64,000 nt of DNA from Zea mays (Eukaryota > Streptophyta > Magnoliopsida > Poales > Poaceae): NCBI RefSeq assembly GCF_902167145.1, contig NC_050102.1:14384850-14448849 (forward strand), given 5' to 3'. Position 1 is the first letter of the stretch; the number at the start of each line of letters is the position of its first letter. The notes below the pieces were generated by a model that was not told where the DNA came from, ran no database searches, and saw only the letters and a list, made by a program, of their open reading frames with translations. Positions 9,401 through 21,885 of this stretch are shown one piece after another. The translations under genes were made by a program, and so were the position numbers.

Positions 9401-12400
9401 TAATCGGAGTTATTAAAACTCCACCCCTTTTGGGTGCCTGCCCGCATTCGGCGGTCTCGGCGTCATCAGTTATGCGACGCGTGTGCACCAGTGGCCAGAC
9501 GCGCGTCCTCTGGGGGGCCTTTATGCGGTCTCAGTTACATCACGGCGTCATGACACTGCGCCGTCATGACACTGGCGTCGTCCGTTACTTGCTCCTTGCC
9601 GATGGGGTGGGACTGGGAGTCGGCGGACCGGTGGAGCAGATCTGCCGTCGCGTAGCCTCGCTCGTGCTATGCGACGAAGGCGACTGCCTCCGTGCGCCGA
9701 GTGGGCCCTGCACCAGCCACATCCGGGGTCTGTGCTGACGACTGCTTCCGTCGATTGACCCTGGCATCGGCCCAGCGTCGCCCCCGTGCGGCCGTGCGCT
9801 GTTGCGTAAGGGGCCTGATGCTCCGTACCTTCCAGTTCTGTTAAAGTCGATTGACGTCGGCGTCAGCCCAACGTCGCCCCTGTGCACCGTCGTCATCGCG
9901 CCAGGGCTCGGATGACGCTTTCCGGGTGGTCCCTGCCTCCGCGCGGTCTAGATGCCACTATAGGGAGACGAGCGAGTCGACTCATAGCCGTCCTTGACAC
10001 GCCCGCAATCTCCGTCGCTCCCATGCCTCAGCAGTGACGGGCATGGCCAAAACAGCGTCGCGCACTGTGTAGGATAACAGTGGGTACTTTTCTCCCCTTT
10101 AATATTTCCTTCCCCCTCTCCTTGCATCCTGTTCGCCTTAGCCTCCAAACTGACTACTCGAATCCTTCTTCGTCGCTGCTCCTCACTTTCGTTTTGCCAC
10201 CCACTGTCATCATGGGAGCGTTTGGTGTGGTCTTGGTGCCCGCCATGCCCTAGCCTTTGTCGGCTGCTCCGTAAGCCTAGGTTTGCTCGGCTACATCCCT
10301 TCAGTTCGTGTGCCTCTGCATTTGTCGGCTCTTTAGGTATTTGCTTCGTTAGGGTGGTATTGGCATGGTTAATTTCTCACTCCATTGATTATTTGTGTTA
10401 GCATTTGGTATGTTGACATGGTTGTCAGGGCTTAGGTAGCACTCATAGGTCCCGAGTTTGACTCCAGTATTCTATTGCCTGCACCCATAGCAAATCGATT
10501 CCAGTTGAGTGGCTGCTACCCGAGCTCGGGATGCTTGAAGGGCTACCTAAAATAACATTCAGTAAAACATGGGTGGTACTGGTATTGGTACCCGAGCTCT
10601 ATGGGCGCTACCTCCTCTATCTTCCTGAGCTTAGGTAGCATCCATAGGTCGTGAGACCTATGTATTGTCCCATAAATCAAGCCCAAATCTGATTAGGTAC
10701 CATTAGGTACAGATTCCGGATCAAACTCGATTCGGTCTGGATGTAGCCATTTTTTAAGTTATGCACAAGCTAACTGTTTTTGTCATCTACGAGATGCAAA
10801 AATGTTTTTCTCTGCTTCATTGCATGCATATCGTCCTCTAAAAGGGCACTAGCCTCTACTTATCTGTGTACATGTCCTTGTTGTTTGGTTAATTCTTATG
10901 AGCTGTTTTTTTTCCAGTTGTCTGGGTGCTTCCTGCCTAGGTGACTTTTGTCGCAACTTGGAGGAGACCACTCACCAGTTTGCCTTTCCGATTGGTGAGT
11001 ATGTATGCCTATGCACCAAGCCCTTTTTTAAGTCATATTTAGATAGCCAGATTGCTAATGGAAAGCCTTGCTTTGGAAAGCTTTCTGAAAGCAAATTTAT
11101 ACAAACATTCAACTACATATTCAGATAGTCAGATTGTTGATGGAATTGTTTTGCTCATTGTTTTTTAAAGCAATTGCTATCTAGCTTCCAAGCAAATGGT
11201 AACATTTTGTGCTCGCTTTGGTTTCAGGAATTTCCTGTCCTTGTCCATGTTCTCGCAGAGGAGATGGGCTGGTTTATGAGAACATTTGAGGATGGGAACA
11301 CAGCTAGCAGCATAGGATCCATGACATAACAGGTGAGGTTTTCTGAACAACATGGTTCTGTCCATGTAAAAACTAAACGATCTTTTTAGTGTATATGCCC
11401 ATAGTTTCTAAAGTTTATCTTTAAAATTGTACCATTGTACATGCTATGAATTATCAGCTACCATTAATGTTCTATTAGTTTAGTTTTAAAATTTATGCTC
11501 AAACTATATTGCTATATTTTTTAACCCTAAACTAAACACATATTTTTACCAGAACAATTATGTCTTAGCCAAAAATGTTGGTCTACCATCACAAAGAAAT
11601 AGATTGTACTTGCACGATTTCATGAAAATAGAATTTTAACGCACCATAAGCCTCTTTATTGATGATTTGGTAATTCCAGTTGGAACCTCAATTTTTTCTA
11701 TGGGTTATGTTCATTTAATGTTACTTGTATCAACCGTGTACTTTTGTAAGCCTTCTAGACTCTCGCCTTATTTCAGTCTTTGACTATTTCTATAATTTCC
11801 ATAGATAAGCTTCAGTTATTGGTTGATGTTATTTTCTCATCTCTCAGTTTATACCTGCTAGCATGCCTAGAGTTAACTATATATCTACTCTCTTGTGGTA
11901 TTTTGTGTAGCCCTGTTAATTATTGTGCAGCAGCGGAGAAGATCGAGAAGACTGTCGCACGCGTTTGCTATAGGGAGTAGACTGTCGAGAAGACTGTCGC
12001 ACGCGTTTTCGAATAAGTGAGTACCAATTTCCATCATAACTAAAACATTGAATTGTGACAGTTTGCTTTCTTCTAGCAGTGCCTTGGCATTAGTAGATCC
12101 CTTAGCTCAATGCCAAATCAGAAAGTGACGTTTTCCCACAAATAATTGTTTCCCACAAATGCAAGCATCCCAGTCGTTACAATAAAGAGAATCGCAATTT
12201 GCATTTATGTAAATCTTGTGTGCTTTATAACAAGAGATCCATTTAATATACTCCTAGCTTCAATTTCACATGATAGCTTCATTTTTCCAATCCCCTCCAT
12301 TCTTGTTGCTTCCATACTAGCCCTTAGAGTGTTGATCAAGCCGACGGTCTCCATAGAAGCAACCTGCAAGGTTAGTCCAGCAAGTAGCACCAATTATAGT

Positions 12401-13294
12401 CTGTAAGAATAGCAATACTAAATCTTCTATGTGAAATTTATGCATTGGCAGCGTACATGGATTAGTAGTTTTGTGAGACAAAGTTAAATAGAGGCAACAC
12501 AGGAGAATTGGGACAGGGTGCACGGTTCCACACATATTCTTATGCTTGTGTGATGGCTTGATTCTTTCCTCTGAAAGTAATTCTTAAGCTATGATTTATT
12601 TTCTGCAGGTCCAGTTTTTCGCCTCTGTTTTATGCACTTAATGAATAAACTAGCCTTTCATGTTTTGTCCTTCAGTGTAACTTGATTTTGTTACCTATTG
12701 CTTTCACTTTCAATGATTTTGGTTTATTCTGTTATGCTGTTATCATGTGGCATTTTTTCATCTCATCAATATCACAAATTCTATCCTCTTCATAATGTTG
12801 CTAGCTCTTAGGAGATCCTAAATGAATGTATATCTGATCTCGGTCATGCAGATGCATCATTTTAGTGGTTGTTGGTAATCCGATCTGTGATATTATCGAA
12901 CACATTGATTTAAAAACTCGGCCGGAGAGGAAAAGACCGCCCTCCTGGTCTTAACCATCCTACAAAAAGATTTAAAAGTTCTGATGAAAATAAAAACAAC
13001 CCAATTAAAGTGGAATCCAGATTCAAGTTCTCAATTTATGGAGAGCAATGTAAATTTTATGCACACGTTCTTTATTTGGACAATCTTGAAACCACAAAGG
13101 ATTAACCTCATTCTATTTTTGTTGTTGTTATTGATGTGATCATTGAAAGAGAAATCGTGTCAGTATTGCAGTCATGACATAAGAAGCCACGATGAAACTT
13201 TTAACAGACAAAAAACATTTTGCGGTCATATGTGGCTATCAAAACATGGATTTTGAACAAAATTATTTTAGATTATTTTAAAAGTACCCGCCCT
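9401..13294. other. Possible Helitron body with exon-like fragments
   Basis: No intact gene. 9430-10050 is GC- and CpG-rich. Several short blocks look like captured exons with splice-type borders: about 10919-10993 (after a poly-T plus CAG, ending before GTGAGT), about 11229-11330 (after TTTCAG, ending CAG/GTGAGG) and a block around 11932-12015. Such fragments upstream of a Helitron-like 3' end (13295-13336) suggest gene capture, but I could not find a 5' TC terminus and cannot name the source genes. Confidence 0.3.
10430..10660. repeat. Three-copy dispersed repeat, two direct and one inverted
   Basis: 'cttaggtagcactcatagg' near 10433 and 'cttaggtagcatccatagg' near 10630 are direct copies. 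'gagctctatgggcgctacct' near 10596 is an inverted relative. All are tied to a c(c/t)cgag-type motif. Function unknown. Confidence 0.6.
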
Positions 13295-13336
13295 TTTGGC
13301 TCGGCAGGGCGCCGCAAAGCGCGCAACTTCTTCTAG
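13295..13336 (+). mobile_element. Helitron-like 3' terminus
   Basis: A short GC-rich hairpin (gGCGCcgcaaaGCGCgc) is followed about 12 nt later by CTAG and then a T. Helitrons typically end in CTRR after such a hairpin and insert 5' of a T. The structure fits, but the matching 5' end was not located. Confidence 0.4.
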
Positions 13337-13337
13337 T

Positions 13338-13841
13338 TAAGGTTAACGGAGGAACACTCTAGGTCCGCAAAGGTAGCAAGTAAAGTATACTAACATCATA
13401 GATGGTTCAGTGTTGACACACTAATTAATTATATGACTGTATATAAGTTTATTTTTTTCTTCATGGTGTGCTGCACAGATATAGATAGGGCCTTAGACTA
13501 TTACACGGTAAACTGAACGCCGAGCAAGCAAAAAAATTATCAATTTTTTGTCTTTCAGGTTTAGATTCGGTACGTTTTAGGGCTTGTTTGAGATAGCTTC
13601 ATCTGTTTTCGACTATAACATCCAGACCACTCTCGAATCGACGGTACTTACTCCTGCCTACTCACCTAACATACCAACATGAGTCTTTTCCACGCAATTT
13701 ATCCTCACTCATTCGCACCGGAAAAACTTCCCGTTTCACACTTTGTCCTCATCCACTCGCACCAAGAAAACTTTTCGTTAGTTCACCTATCCTAAAATTA
13801 CTCTGAGCCAAGCACGCTTAACTCAAAGGTTTTTTTTGAGG
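13338..13841. other. Unassigned sequence with short repeats
   Basis: Around 13690-13790 a motif of the type 'c(a/t)cactcgcacc(g/a)(g/a)(a/g)aaaactt' occurs twice. It may belong to an older retroelement, but I cannot assign it. No gene seen. Confidence 0.3.
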
Positions 13842-15174
13842 TGTCAGGGATAAGATCTTCGGGCCCATGGGGCTCACAAGTCAGCAGGAGGACAAGGGAA
13901 AGATCCACCCTGGAAGCACCCACCCTCGGATAGTCTCGAGGGACTGAGCCCGGACCGAGTGAGGCGGAGCCAGAATGGGGGGTCGGTCGAACGGAAAGGA
14001 AGCCACTCGAGTGGATTCTACATCTGACCCAAGACTGACTCGCCATAAGTGATCGACCGCATTAACTACACCTGGCACCAAGTCGTGATGGGAGAGTCGT
14101 TCCTCCTCCCACTCATGACATACGGACACCTAGTCCTGCAGCCCACTCATGGCCTATCAAACCTAGACCTGAGTGCATTGGCCGTCTACAGGACCCGTAA
14201 CACGACGAGACACGCCGAGACCCAGGCTATGGAGGCCAGGGGTCGACGTGGCATAGAGACGGTAATGATGGTGTCGGAGCTCTTCGCCGCCAACACAACT
14301 AGTCTTAAAGAGCACGGCCAGAGAACCCGACCAAGGCACATGCCGACAAGCATGACTTTACCAAGATAGAACACCTCGTTTTACCCACGGTACAGTAGCT
14401 CCTTCCTTAAGAAGCTACCGGTAGCCGACTCCCACCTTGGCCTATCAAAAGGGAAGGGTCGGCCAAGAGACACACGAAGAGGCATACGCAGACATAGAGA
14501 CAGACCAATGACAGAAGACAGACAGACAGACGACCACTTGCCAGAGGACTACAAAGGTCGAAGCTAAGGAGCATGCCGCCATGACGTGCAAGGCTTAGCT
14601 ACATTTAGAGCACTAGATTCGTAGTCCTTAGGCCACTCCACACATAAGGGATTTGGGAGACTCCTTCCTCTCTCGCCTGCTTGTAACCCCTACTACGAAC
14701 ATTGAGCAACAAGGTGTCGGTAGTGTGAGTCACCGAAGACTAGATATAGGGACGTTTTGCTCGAACCAGTATAAGGGTCTGTTTGGTTGGGTTGTGGCTG
14801 TGAAAAAAGCTGATGTGGGCTATGAGCTGCGAAAAAGCTGTTGTGGACTATGAACTGCTAAAAAGCTAAAAACTGATTAGTGAAAACCACTAAAAAAGCT
14901 AAAAATTGTTCCACATATATTTTTACAGTTTCAAAAGCCGCTAAAAGCAGGTCCAGAGGTGCTTTTAGTTTTACACTGCGAGAAAGTTGACTTTTTAAAA
15001 AACTGCTTTCTAGATCCAACCCTTTAGTTTAGCTTTTTGCTTTTACGGGGCAAAAGCCAAAGACAAAAGCCAAACCAAACATACCCTAAATCTCACACCC
15101 ACTAAGCACACTATTCGGACTCTAAAACACACACAAACAAATTTACTTGTCGGAGCTGGTTCAAAACACCGATA
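13842..15174 (+). mobile_element. Ty3/gypsy LTR, solo or fragment, split by a MITE
   Basis: Starts TGTCAGGGATAAG and carries a TATA-like cctatcaaaaggg block near 14441, then a 'cttgtaacccctactacgaac' R-region-like block (14681-14700), then 'ttgctcgaaccagtataa' before the MITE. After the MITE the same LTR style resumes ('acttgtcgg...aacaccgata'). No internal region follows, and the flanks do not show a clean 5-bp duplication, so solo LTR versus fragment is open. Confidence 0.55.
14775..15086. mobile_element. Tourist (PIF/Harbinger) MITE
   Basis: Inverted termini GGGTCTGTTTGGTTGG and CCAAACCAAACATACCC, flanked by the 3-bp repeat TAA (14772-14774 and 15087-15089), as expected for Tourist elements. 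312 bp, non-coding, rich in 'aaaagct' repeats. Confidence 0.85.
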
Positions 15175-15391
15175 GAAGGTGCACCTTATTTGTATGAGTA
15201 TTCTACCAATCCTATTAAACCTTATGCCAGTAAATCACACAATCCACCTGGACCAAGATATCATAGAGATTTACTAAAAACAGTTCTACCTCATGAAAAG
15301 TTAGCCAAATAGTTCAGATCCATCAAATCTAAATTCACCAAAATGGTAGATCTAGAGATTAGCTTTGTCATTTTGGTGGAGCACCTAAAGG

Positions 15392-16670
15392 TGAGAGCAC
15401 CTAGAGGGGGTGAATAGGTGATCCTGTAAATTCAAAAACTAAATAGCCACAAACTTGATTATAGAAGTATTAGTGTGAGTTAATCAAGTCACTATGAAGT
15501 GATCTCTTGTGAACAAAATAGTAATAGAGAAAAGCAACACAAGAGACACACGATTTTTATCCCGTGGTTCGGCCAAGTAACACTTGCCTACTTCCATGTT
15601 GTGGCGTCCCAATGGACGAGGGTTGCACTCAACCCCGTTCAAGTGATCCAATGATCAACTTGAATACCACGGTCTTTTCTTTTTGAGTAGTCTTCCCGTT
15701 TGCGAGGAATCTCCACAAGTTGGAGCCTCTCGCCCTTACAATATAGATCACAGAGAAAGCACAAGAATAAGGATGGGAGAGCAATACACAGAAGATCCAA
15801 ATCCACAGCACACACACGCACACAAGCCAAGACTTGAGCTCGAAACACGGTATATAGAGTTCGCAACTTAAACAGAGCTCAAATCACTAACACAGTCGAT
15901 CAAATGCGTGGAGGCGGAGTCTGGGAGTCTTAGAATGCTTAGAGAATGCTTGGTGTACTGCTCCATGCGCCTAGGGGTCCCTTTTATAGCCCCAAGACAG
16001 CTAGGAGTCGTTGGAGATCAACATGGAAGGCTATTCTTGCCTTTTGCCGGGTGGCGCACCGGACAGTCTGGTGCACCACCGAACAGGTCCTGTAGCTGTC
16101 CGGTGCGCGATCTCCTACCATATCGGGCGCATCCGACCGTTGAGCCGGTGGTCCCGTTGGTTCACCGGACACTGTCCAGTGCACACCGGACAGTCCGATG
16201 TGCCCAACCGACCGTTGGCTCGGCCACTTGTCGCCCGCAGATTTCGCTGCTGATCGTTGGCCGCGAGCGCCGTTGGCTCACTGGATAGTCCGGTGCACCA
16301 CTGGACAGTCCGGTGATTTTTAGCGAAGTCGCCTGCAGTTTCCCAAGAGCAGCCAGTTCACCGTCGGCCAGCCTGCACCACCAGACATTGTTCGGTGCAC
16401 CACCGGACAGTCCGGTATGCCAGGCCCGAGCTGGTTTTGGCTGTACACAGCCAACTCTTTTCCAACTCCCTTCTTCTTCTCTTGGCTCTGTTTCTAGCAC
16501 TTAGATAAACACGTTAGTATTCAAAAACAATTTACTAAGTCTAGAAACATACCTTGTTCTTTAATTTGCACTTCTCACACATTTGGCACATAAGAACTCA
16601 ATTAATATGTGTTGGGCATGTAATTACCAAAACTCTTATAGAAATGGCCCAAGGGCACATTTCTCTTTCA
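15392..16670 (-). repeat. copia A 3' LTR
   Basis: Reads TGAGAGCACC...CTTTCA on the + strand, so the minus-strand LTR starts TGAAAG and ends TCTCA. A minus-strand TATA box (TATAAAAG) lies at 15981-15988. Between 16043 and 16420 there are repeated palindrome halves of CACCGGACAGTCCGGTG type, which on the minus strand are upstream of the TATA (U3). Confidence 0.93.
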
Positions 16671-16684
16671 ATCTCCCTCTTTTT
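16671..16684 (-). other. copia A polypurine tract
   Basis: On the minus strand AAAAAGAGGGAGAT lies directly before the 3' LTR start. This is the expected plus-strand-DNA primer of a retroelement. Confidence 0.85.
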
Positions 16685-16747
16685 GGTGATTTATGCCAAC
16701 ACATTAAAAAAACAACAAAAGAAGTGCAACATCAATGCAAATGAAGA

Positions 16748-18235
16748 TGAAAGTAGCCTAGAGGGGGGGTGAATAGGCTACACCTGAAAATTTTCACTAA
16801 AAACTTCGAAATAGGTTAAATTAAAGTTGCACGGGTGCAAACCGGTTCAGTCGATTTTAATCACAACTGAACAAGTTTGAACCCACTCAACTTGAATTTA
16901 ATAATCTATTGAACAAATTCGAAGTAGTAAAGAAAATAGCTAAAGATTTGCCCTACACAAGAACTACTTGAATGAATAATATGAACCAACCACCGAATAT
17001 GAAATGTTTAACAAGAACACACAAGAACACGCGATATAACCCAAGGTTCGGCAACCACCACAAAGGTGTCCTACTCCTCGTTGAGGAACCCACAAAGGGC
17101 CGGGTCTTTTCCAACCCTAATCCTCCACAAGCCGACCACAAAGGTCAAGGCAATCTCTTCTCAAATCTGCTTAAGGAGCGGGTGATACAAACTTCTTGGG
17201 GTCGTCCACAAATTTGGAGACTCCCAAGCAACCTCTAACCGTCAAGGAACACGAGGTTCCAAGAGTAACAAATCCGCACACGGTTAAGTTTGCAACGAGC
17301 TCAAGAACAAGAGAATGGGAGAATCGAGATGAAATTGACAGCGAGTTCGATCGAGTTCACCTCACACCAAGGGTCCTTCAAATGATTGAAGGAGATGCGA
17401 TTGCGGGTGTGAGAGGTGAAGTGAATGCTCTTGTTTGAGGGTTGGTCAGCCAAAGATTCGTGGGAGAGGCAGAAGTAAATGAGAGAGAGAGTGTGAGGGG
17501 GTATATAAAGGATCCCCCAAAAGCTGGCAGCCGTTGGGAGAAAGAGGGCAAAAACCGGTTGAACCGGTTTTCAAACCGGTTGAACCGGTTTCTACCAGGG
17601 GGATCCCGGTCCACTGGTCTACTCAGCCGGACACTGGACCAGTTTCAAAACCGGCTGAGTAGGGTCAAAATTCGGCTCAACCGGTTTCAGAAAAATATCT
17701 GCTCCGACTTTTCTGACAGCTCTGACTGTCAGACAGGTCAGAGCAGAGGTGGCAGGATGAACAGTACCAAAACCGGTTGAACCGGTTTTGGGACCGGTTG
17801 AACCGGTTTTGGGGGCTGAAACCAAACTTTGAGAATTTTGAAGAGAACTTAGGTGGAGACTTTGTGGGAAGTGAAATTTGTTTTTCTCAAGAGCATTCAT
17901 GATCTGGGAAAAGATGATCTCAAGGAGTTTTCAAAAGAATTGAACTTGGCTCGTTTCACAACTTACTTAACCGTCGCGGATCCCTCTTAATTGTACGGCG
18001 ATTCTTATGACTCAAGAATTATAAACTTAGTACCGCCGACGATTCATAGCACTTGGAGCACGCCATTTGATGTGGAATTTTAAATCCGCTGTGCTTTATA
18101 CTTTTATGCTCGTAGGATCTGTGCTTCTTCTGTCTGTAAAAATACTGTGTACACACTAGGAGCAAACTTGTTAGAATCTTAGTTTGTTTTGTCATTAATC
18201 ACCAAAACCCTCAATTAGGGTTGATTGCACTTACA
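16748..18235 (-). mobile_element. Solo LTR of a second copia-like family, inserted in copia A
   Basis: Ends TGAAAGTAGCC...CACTTACA on the + strand, flanked by the perfect 5-bp repeat GAAGA (16743-16747 and 18236-18240). No internal region is present, so it is a solo LTR left by LTR-LTR recombination. A TATA-like 'tatata' lies at 17502-17507. AACCGGTTGAACCGGTT palindrome pairs cluster at 17553-17600 and 17770-17812. About 1,488 bp, longer than and unlike the copia A LTR except for the shared 'cctagagggggg(t)gaatagg' terminus. Confidence 0.88.
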
Positions 18236-18240
18236 GAAGA

Positions 18241-18713
18241 CCAAATTCTTTTTACTTAGGATTTAGCATATTTGGATCACTCTTTGCCACCACTTGATTT
18301 GTTTTTGCAAATCAAATTTTTTTTCCTATCTCTAAGTCAAACACGCTTGTTTGTGCTAATAGAGATATTCCAAGAGTGAAATTTGTCAAGTGCCAAAAAC
18401 TCCCCCTTTTTCCCGTAATCAAAATGCTCCCCGTAAGAGACCAATTTTTGCAATACGAGTATTTTGGACAAATCACAAATTCTAACTCTACTATTTTCAA
18501 AATTCTCAAGTGGTTGCTGATCCATTTGCTTTGGCCTTAATTTCTCCCCCTTTGGCATTAAGCACCAAAACGGGATCATTTTTGGCCCAAGTAACCCCAT
18601 TGCCTCACCAAAATGTCAAAATAAGAGCCAAAAGGCAATGAGAGCATAAGTATGAACTTGGAAATAAATATACTAATACCGGAGTGCAGTGGAAGTCTTT
18701 TCGTCGTCCAAGT
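18241..18713 (-). pseudogene. copia A 3' non-coding region after pol
   Basis: Resumes copia A after the solo LTR. On the minus strand it contains 'ttttggtgcttaatgccaaa' plus GGGGGAG purine blocks, characteristic of the region between pol and PPT in Opie/Ji-like elements. It runs directly into the CACTA-3 left terminus at 18714. No RNase H coding sequence is visible here. Confidence 0.6.
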
Positions 18714-19152
18714 CACTAGTAAGAATGTGATCATCAGTGACGATTTTCTAGTGACGCTGGTGACTTCAGTCACAGGTTGATACATTTCTATGACCAAATT
18801 TACATCTTCGTCAATAATTACAAGTGACAAAGATTAGACTTGAATATTAAAGACAAAAATGAAAGGAACGTCATAGACACAAAGTTTGGACGCAACAAGT
18901 TCGTCACAGATTAGATTTGATATCGTCATCGCTAATTTGCCTTGATAGGCTGACGTAATGATGAAATAAATTGGTCACAGATGAGTTTTAGTAAAAAACG
19001 CCCCACGTGTACACACCACTTGACGGCGTGGGATCCTTGGCCTACATGGGCCGCAGTTTTTTGGGACACAGCCCCCGCCTGGCGACGCGGCCCCGACCCA
19101 CCAACTGGAAGCGGCAGTTATTTATTTGGCAAAAAAAACTTGCGCCCGCGGA

Positions 19153-19205
19153 GCTTCGAACCAGGGACCTGCGCCTTTCTTTGAATCGGTGTTACCACCA
19201 GACTA
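19153..19205 (-). other. tRNA-like segment (A box and B box) in CACTA-3
   Basis: On the minus strand, B box GTTCGAAGC (19153-19161) matches GWTCRANNC exactly. A box TAGTCTGGTGG (19195-19205) has one mismatch to TRGYNNARNNG. They are 33 nt apart, as in real tRNAs. The rest cannot be shown to fold as a cloverleaf by eye, so it is called tRNA-like rather than a tRNA gene. Confidence 0.5.
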
Positions 19206-19752
19206 CTCGCTTGTTCTTGTATATAAAGAAAGTATCGTTCTGTTAACAGGTGTTCCCATCTGTCGTTCTGTTAACAGGTTTTCCCAGCCGCCATTCTGCG
19301 ATCTGCATGGCTGTTCGCCTGTTCTGATTCTGCCTTCTGCGATCTGCGCTTCTGCGATCGGCCCTTAGGTTACGGCACACAACGACGCTGGCGTCTGTCG
19401 TCGTCTGCTTGATCGACAACTGGGTAGCGTCGCAGCGAACGAGCGATCTTGTCGCCTGATCCATTGATCCAACTATGTTGGAAGAACGACGTCGTCGTGA
19501 AAACAGCGAGGCAGAGAAGCTTCGAGCGCGGCAAAGCAGCGGCGTCGTGCGCAGAGCTACGGCGGGCGTGGACAGAACAGCGGAAGGGCGGGGAGAAAAG
19601 ACAAGGTTTGATGTGTTGTGTTTTTGACAATAAGGTTCCATGTGCGTTTGAATTTTATTTCATATATGCATGTGTTTGATGTGGTTTTCAATTTTGTTCG
19701 ATTTAATCATAGTTATGGAGTTAATGCAAGTTTTAATTTATTGTCAAAATAG

Positions 19753-20529
19753 ATGGATAGAAGATGGGTTTATGGGAAACAATTCACACCTGCATATGTG
19801 AAAGGAGTTGAAGAGTTCATGAATTTTGTTAGTGAAAGATACCCAGAAGACACACACATTCGTTGTCCGTGCGTGAATTGTCTTAATCAAAGGCTGCGAC
19901 CTCAGAGTGAAGTAGAAACTCATATACACATTTATGGAATGTCAGCTACATACACGAGGTGGATTCATCATGGGGAGTCGGCAGATACAGAAGTTGAGGG
20001 TATACAGGAGGATGTCGAAGGATATGATCATGACTTTGGGATACATATGGATGTGGACGATGATGTTTACGATGATGATCATGGAGTACCTGAGATGATC
20101 GGTTAACTGTTTGCAGCGGCAGAGGCTGATGGAGAAAAGCCAAGATTTGCAGGAGTTCTTGGAGATTCAAAGAAGACACTTAATCCGGGTTCTAGCCATT
20201 CAAAATTTTCTTTTATGGTGAGGATGTTGTATATGAAGTCTCGTTATCGAATCAGCAATACAGCATTTTCAGCAATGATGAAGCTGATGTCCGATGGATA
20301 CCCTAACAGTGAGTTGCCAAAATCATATAATGAGGCCATGAAATATCTTAAAGGTGATCTCGACCAGCTCAGGAAGAAATGTGAAGAAGCTGAGGAACAG
20401 CAGGCGAGGACACAAAGGGAGTTGGAGGAGTACAAGAAGATAACAGAGAAGAACAGCAAGGAGATGGAGGAGACCAATGTGCTCATCAAGAAGCTCTTGT
20501 CCTTGCATGGTAACTCTTCTTCGACATGA
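19753..20529 (+). pseudogene. Chimeric CACTA ORF: transposase-associated domain fused to a coiled coil
   Basis: From 19753 the frame encodes MDRRWVYGKQF, then the Cys-rich motif CPCVNC, HIHIYG and YTRWIHHGE, the N-terminal transposase-associated domain of TNP2 proteins. An in-frame TAA at 20104-20106 interrupts it. The same frame continues through LFAAAEADG and SKFSFMVRMLYMKSRY (TNP2 N-terminal part). At about 20340 it switches to a charged heptad-like helix (DLDQLRKKCEEAEEQQ to LIKKLLSLHG) and stops at 20527-20529. The catalytic TNP2 core is absent. Fusion of a TNP2 start to a coiled-coil tail, possibly from the second CACTA gene, points to an internal deletion. Splicing around the stop is possible but no clear sites were seen. 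Confidence 0.65.
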
Positions 20530-21885
20530 GGGCTGCTAGTCAGAGCTGCTGTTTTTGGCCTGTTCTTTGACATGAGGGTACCCAAAAACTCTAGTTGCTC
20601 GTGGGTGTCAACTTTTTATTATATGCTGTTATGTTTGTGCAAACTCAACTGAAATGTGAAGTCAAGTGGTGATGCTGTGAACTGAGTTTAGTGTTGTCCA
20701 CTTAGTTTGTATGCTCACTGGAATACTAGTTGTATTCATCTACGGAATATGGAATTGTGTGCTCATTCCTCTGTTCTAGTATCTTTTGCAATTTCCAATA
20801 AAATTATTCTCTGCACATCTGTGACCAAACTGGTGGCATATAATAAAACATATGTGTAACGCCCTGAATTTGGGGTAGAATTTTTTTCTTCTTTTCTCTC
20901 ACCAAATTCGGGCGTTACTCTCTTTTCTCTTTCCCCGTTTTGCTCATTCTTCCCAATTTCAAACCAGTATAGTGACAGGTGTTCGTGTCATGTATAAACC
21001 AAAACCTAAGTGTCATGGGTGTTGCATCATGCCGAAGCACATTTCTTGGTCTGATGTTGAGTGTTCGTCTCGTTCCGTTCCGGATTTCAATTTGCGATTT
21101 AATTCCGTTTAGTGGTCCGCGCGCGTCGCGGGTTTTCGATCCGCGAAGAGGCCCGGCCCAGCCCTGCCCGGCCCGATCCGGCCCGGCCCTGCGCGCCCCT
21201 GGTGCCCCACCCCCCCCCATGCGCCCCCCTTCTCCCTCTCTCTCTCATTTGGATCTCCCGCGCAACAACCTCTCCTCTCCCTCTTCCACCTCTCTCTCCC
21301 TGTGGTGCCCTAGGAATTGGAGACGGCGATCACCGGATTTTGGACCCCGAGGTGAGCTCCCCTCCCCTCCCCTTCTCCTCTCTCTCTCCCTCCTCTTCTT
21401 CCTCCCCACGCGCGCCCCCCCTTTCTTCCCCTGCTCGCGCGCGCCCCTGCCCGCCCCTGCTCGCCGGTGGCGCGGCGCCCCCCGCCCTCCCCCGGCCCCG
21501 CGCGGCGGCGCCCGCCCTCCCCCGGCCGCGGCGGCGCTCGCCCACCCCTCCCCCGGCCCGCGGCGGCGCTCCCCGCCCCTGCCCGTCCGCGGCGGCGGCG
21601 CCCGCCCTTCCCCGGCCCCGCGGCGGCGCCCCCCGCCCCTCCCCGGCCCGCGGCGGCGATCCCGCCCGCCCCTGCTCGCCGGTGCGCGGCCCCCGGCGCG
21701 GCCCCGGCCGGCCCAGCCGCCCCTGGCCGGTTCAACCGCCCCCCCCCGGTTCAACCGCCCCGGCCCCGGCTCGACCGCCCGTTCCCGCGCTCGGCCTCGT
21801 CCGACCGTGTCCCCGCTCGCCCGCGCTCGTGGTGATTATTTTTGTTAGTTGATGGTTAATGTCAAACTCCGTTAGTTAGCGTGCT

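Noticed and set aside
21112..21852. Proline/arginine-rich ORFs on both strands of the gypsy A LTR
   Set aside because: GC-tract composition leaves most frames open and the tract lengths differ between the LTRs. Only the part ending at the 21351 donor is mentioned as a possible leader exon.
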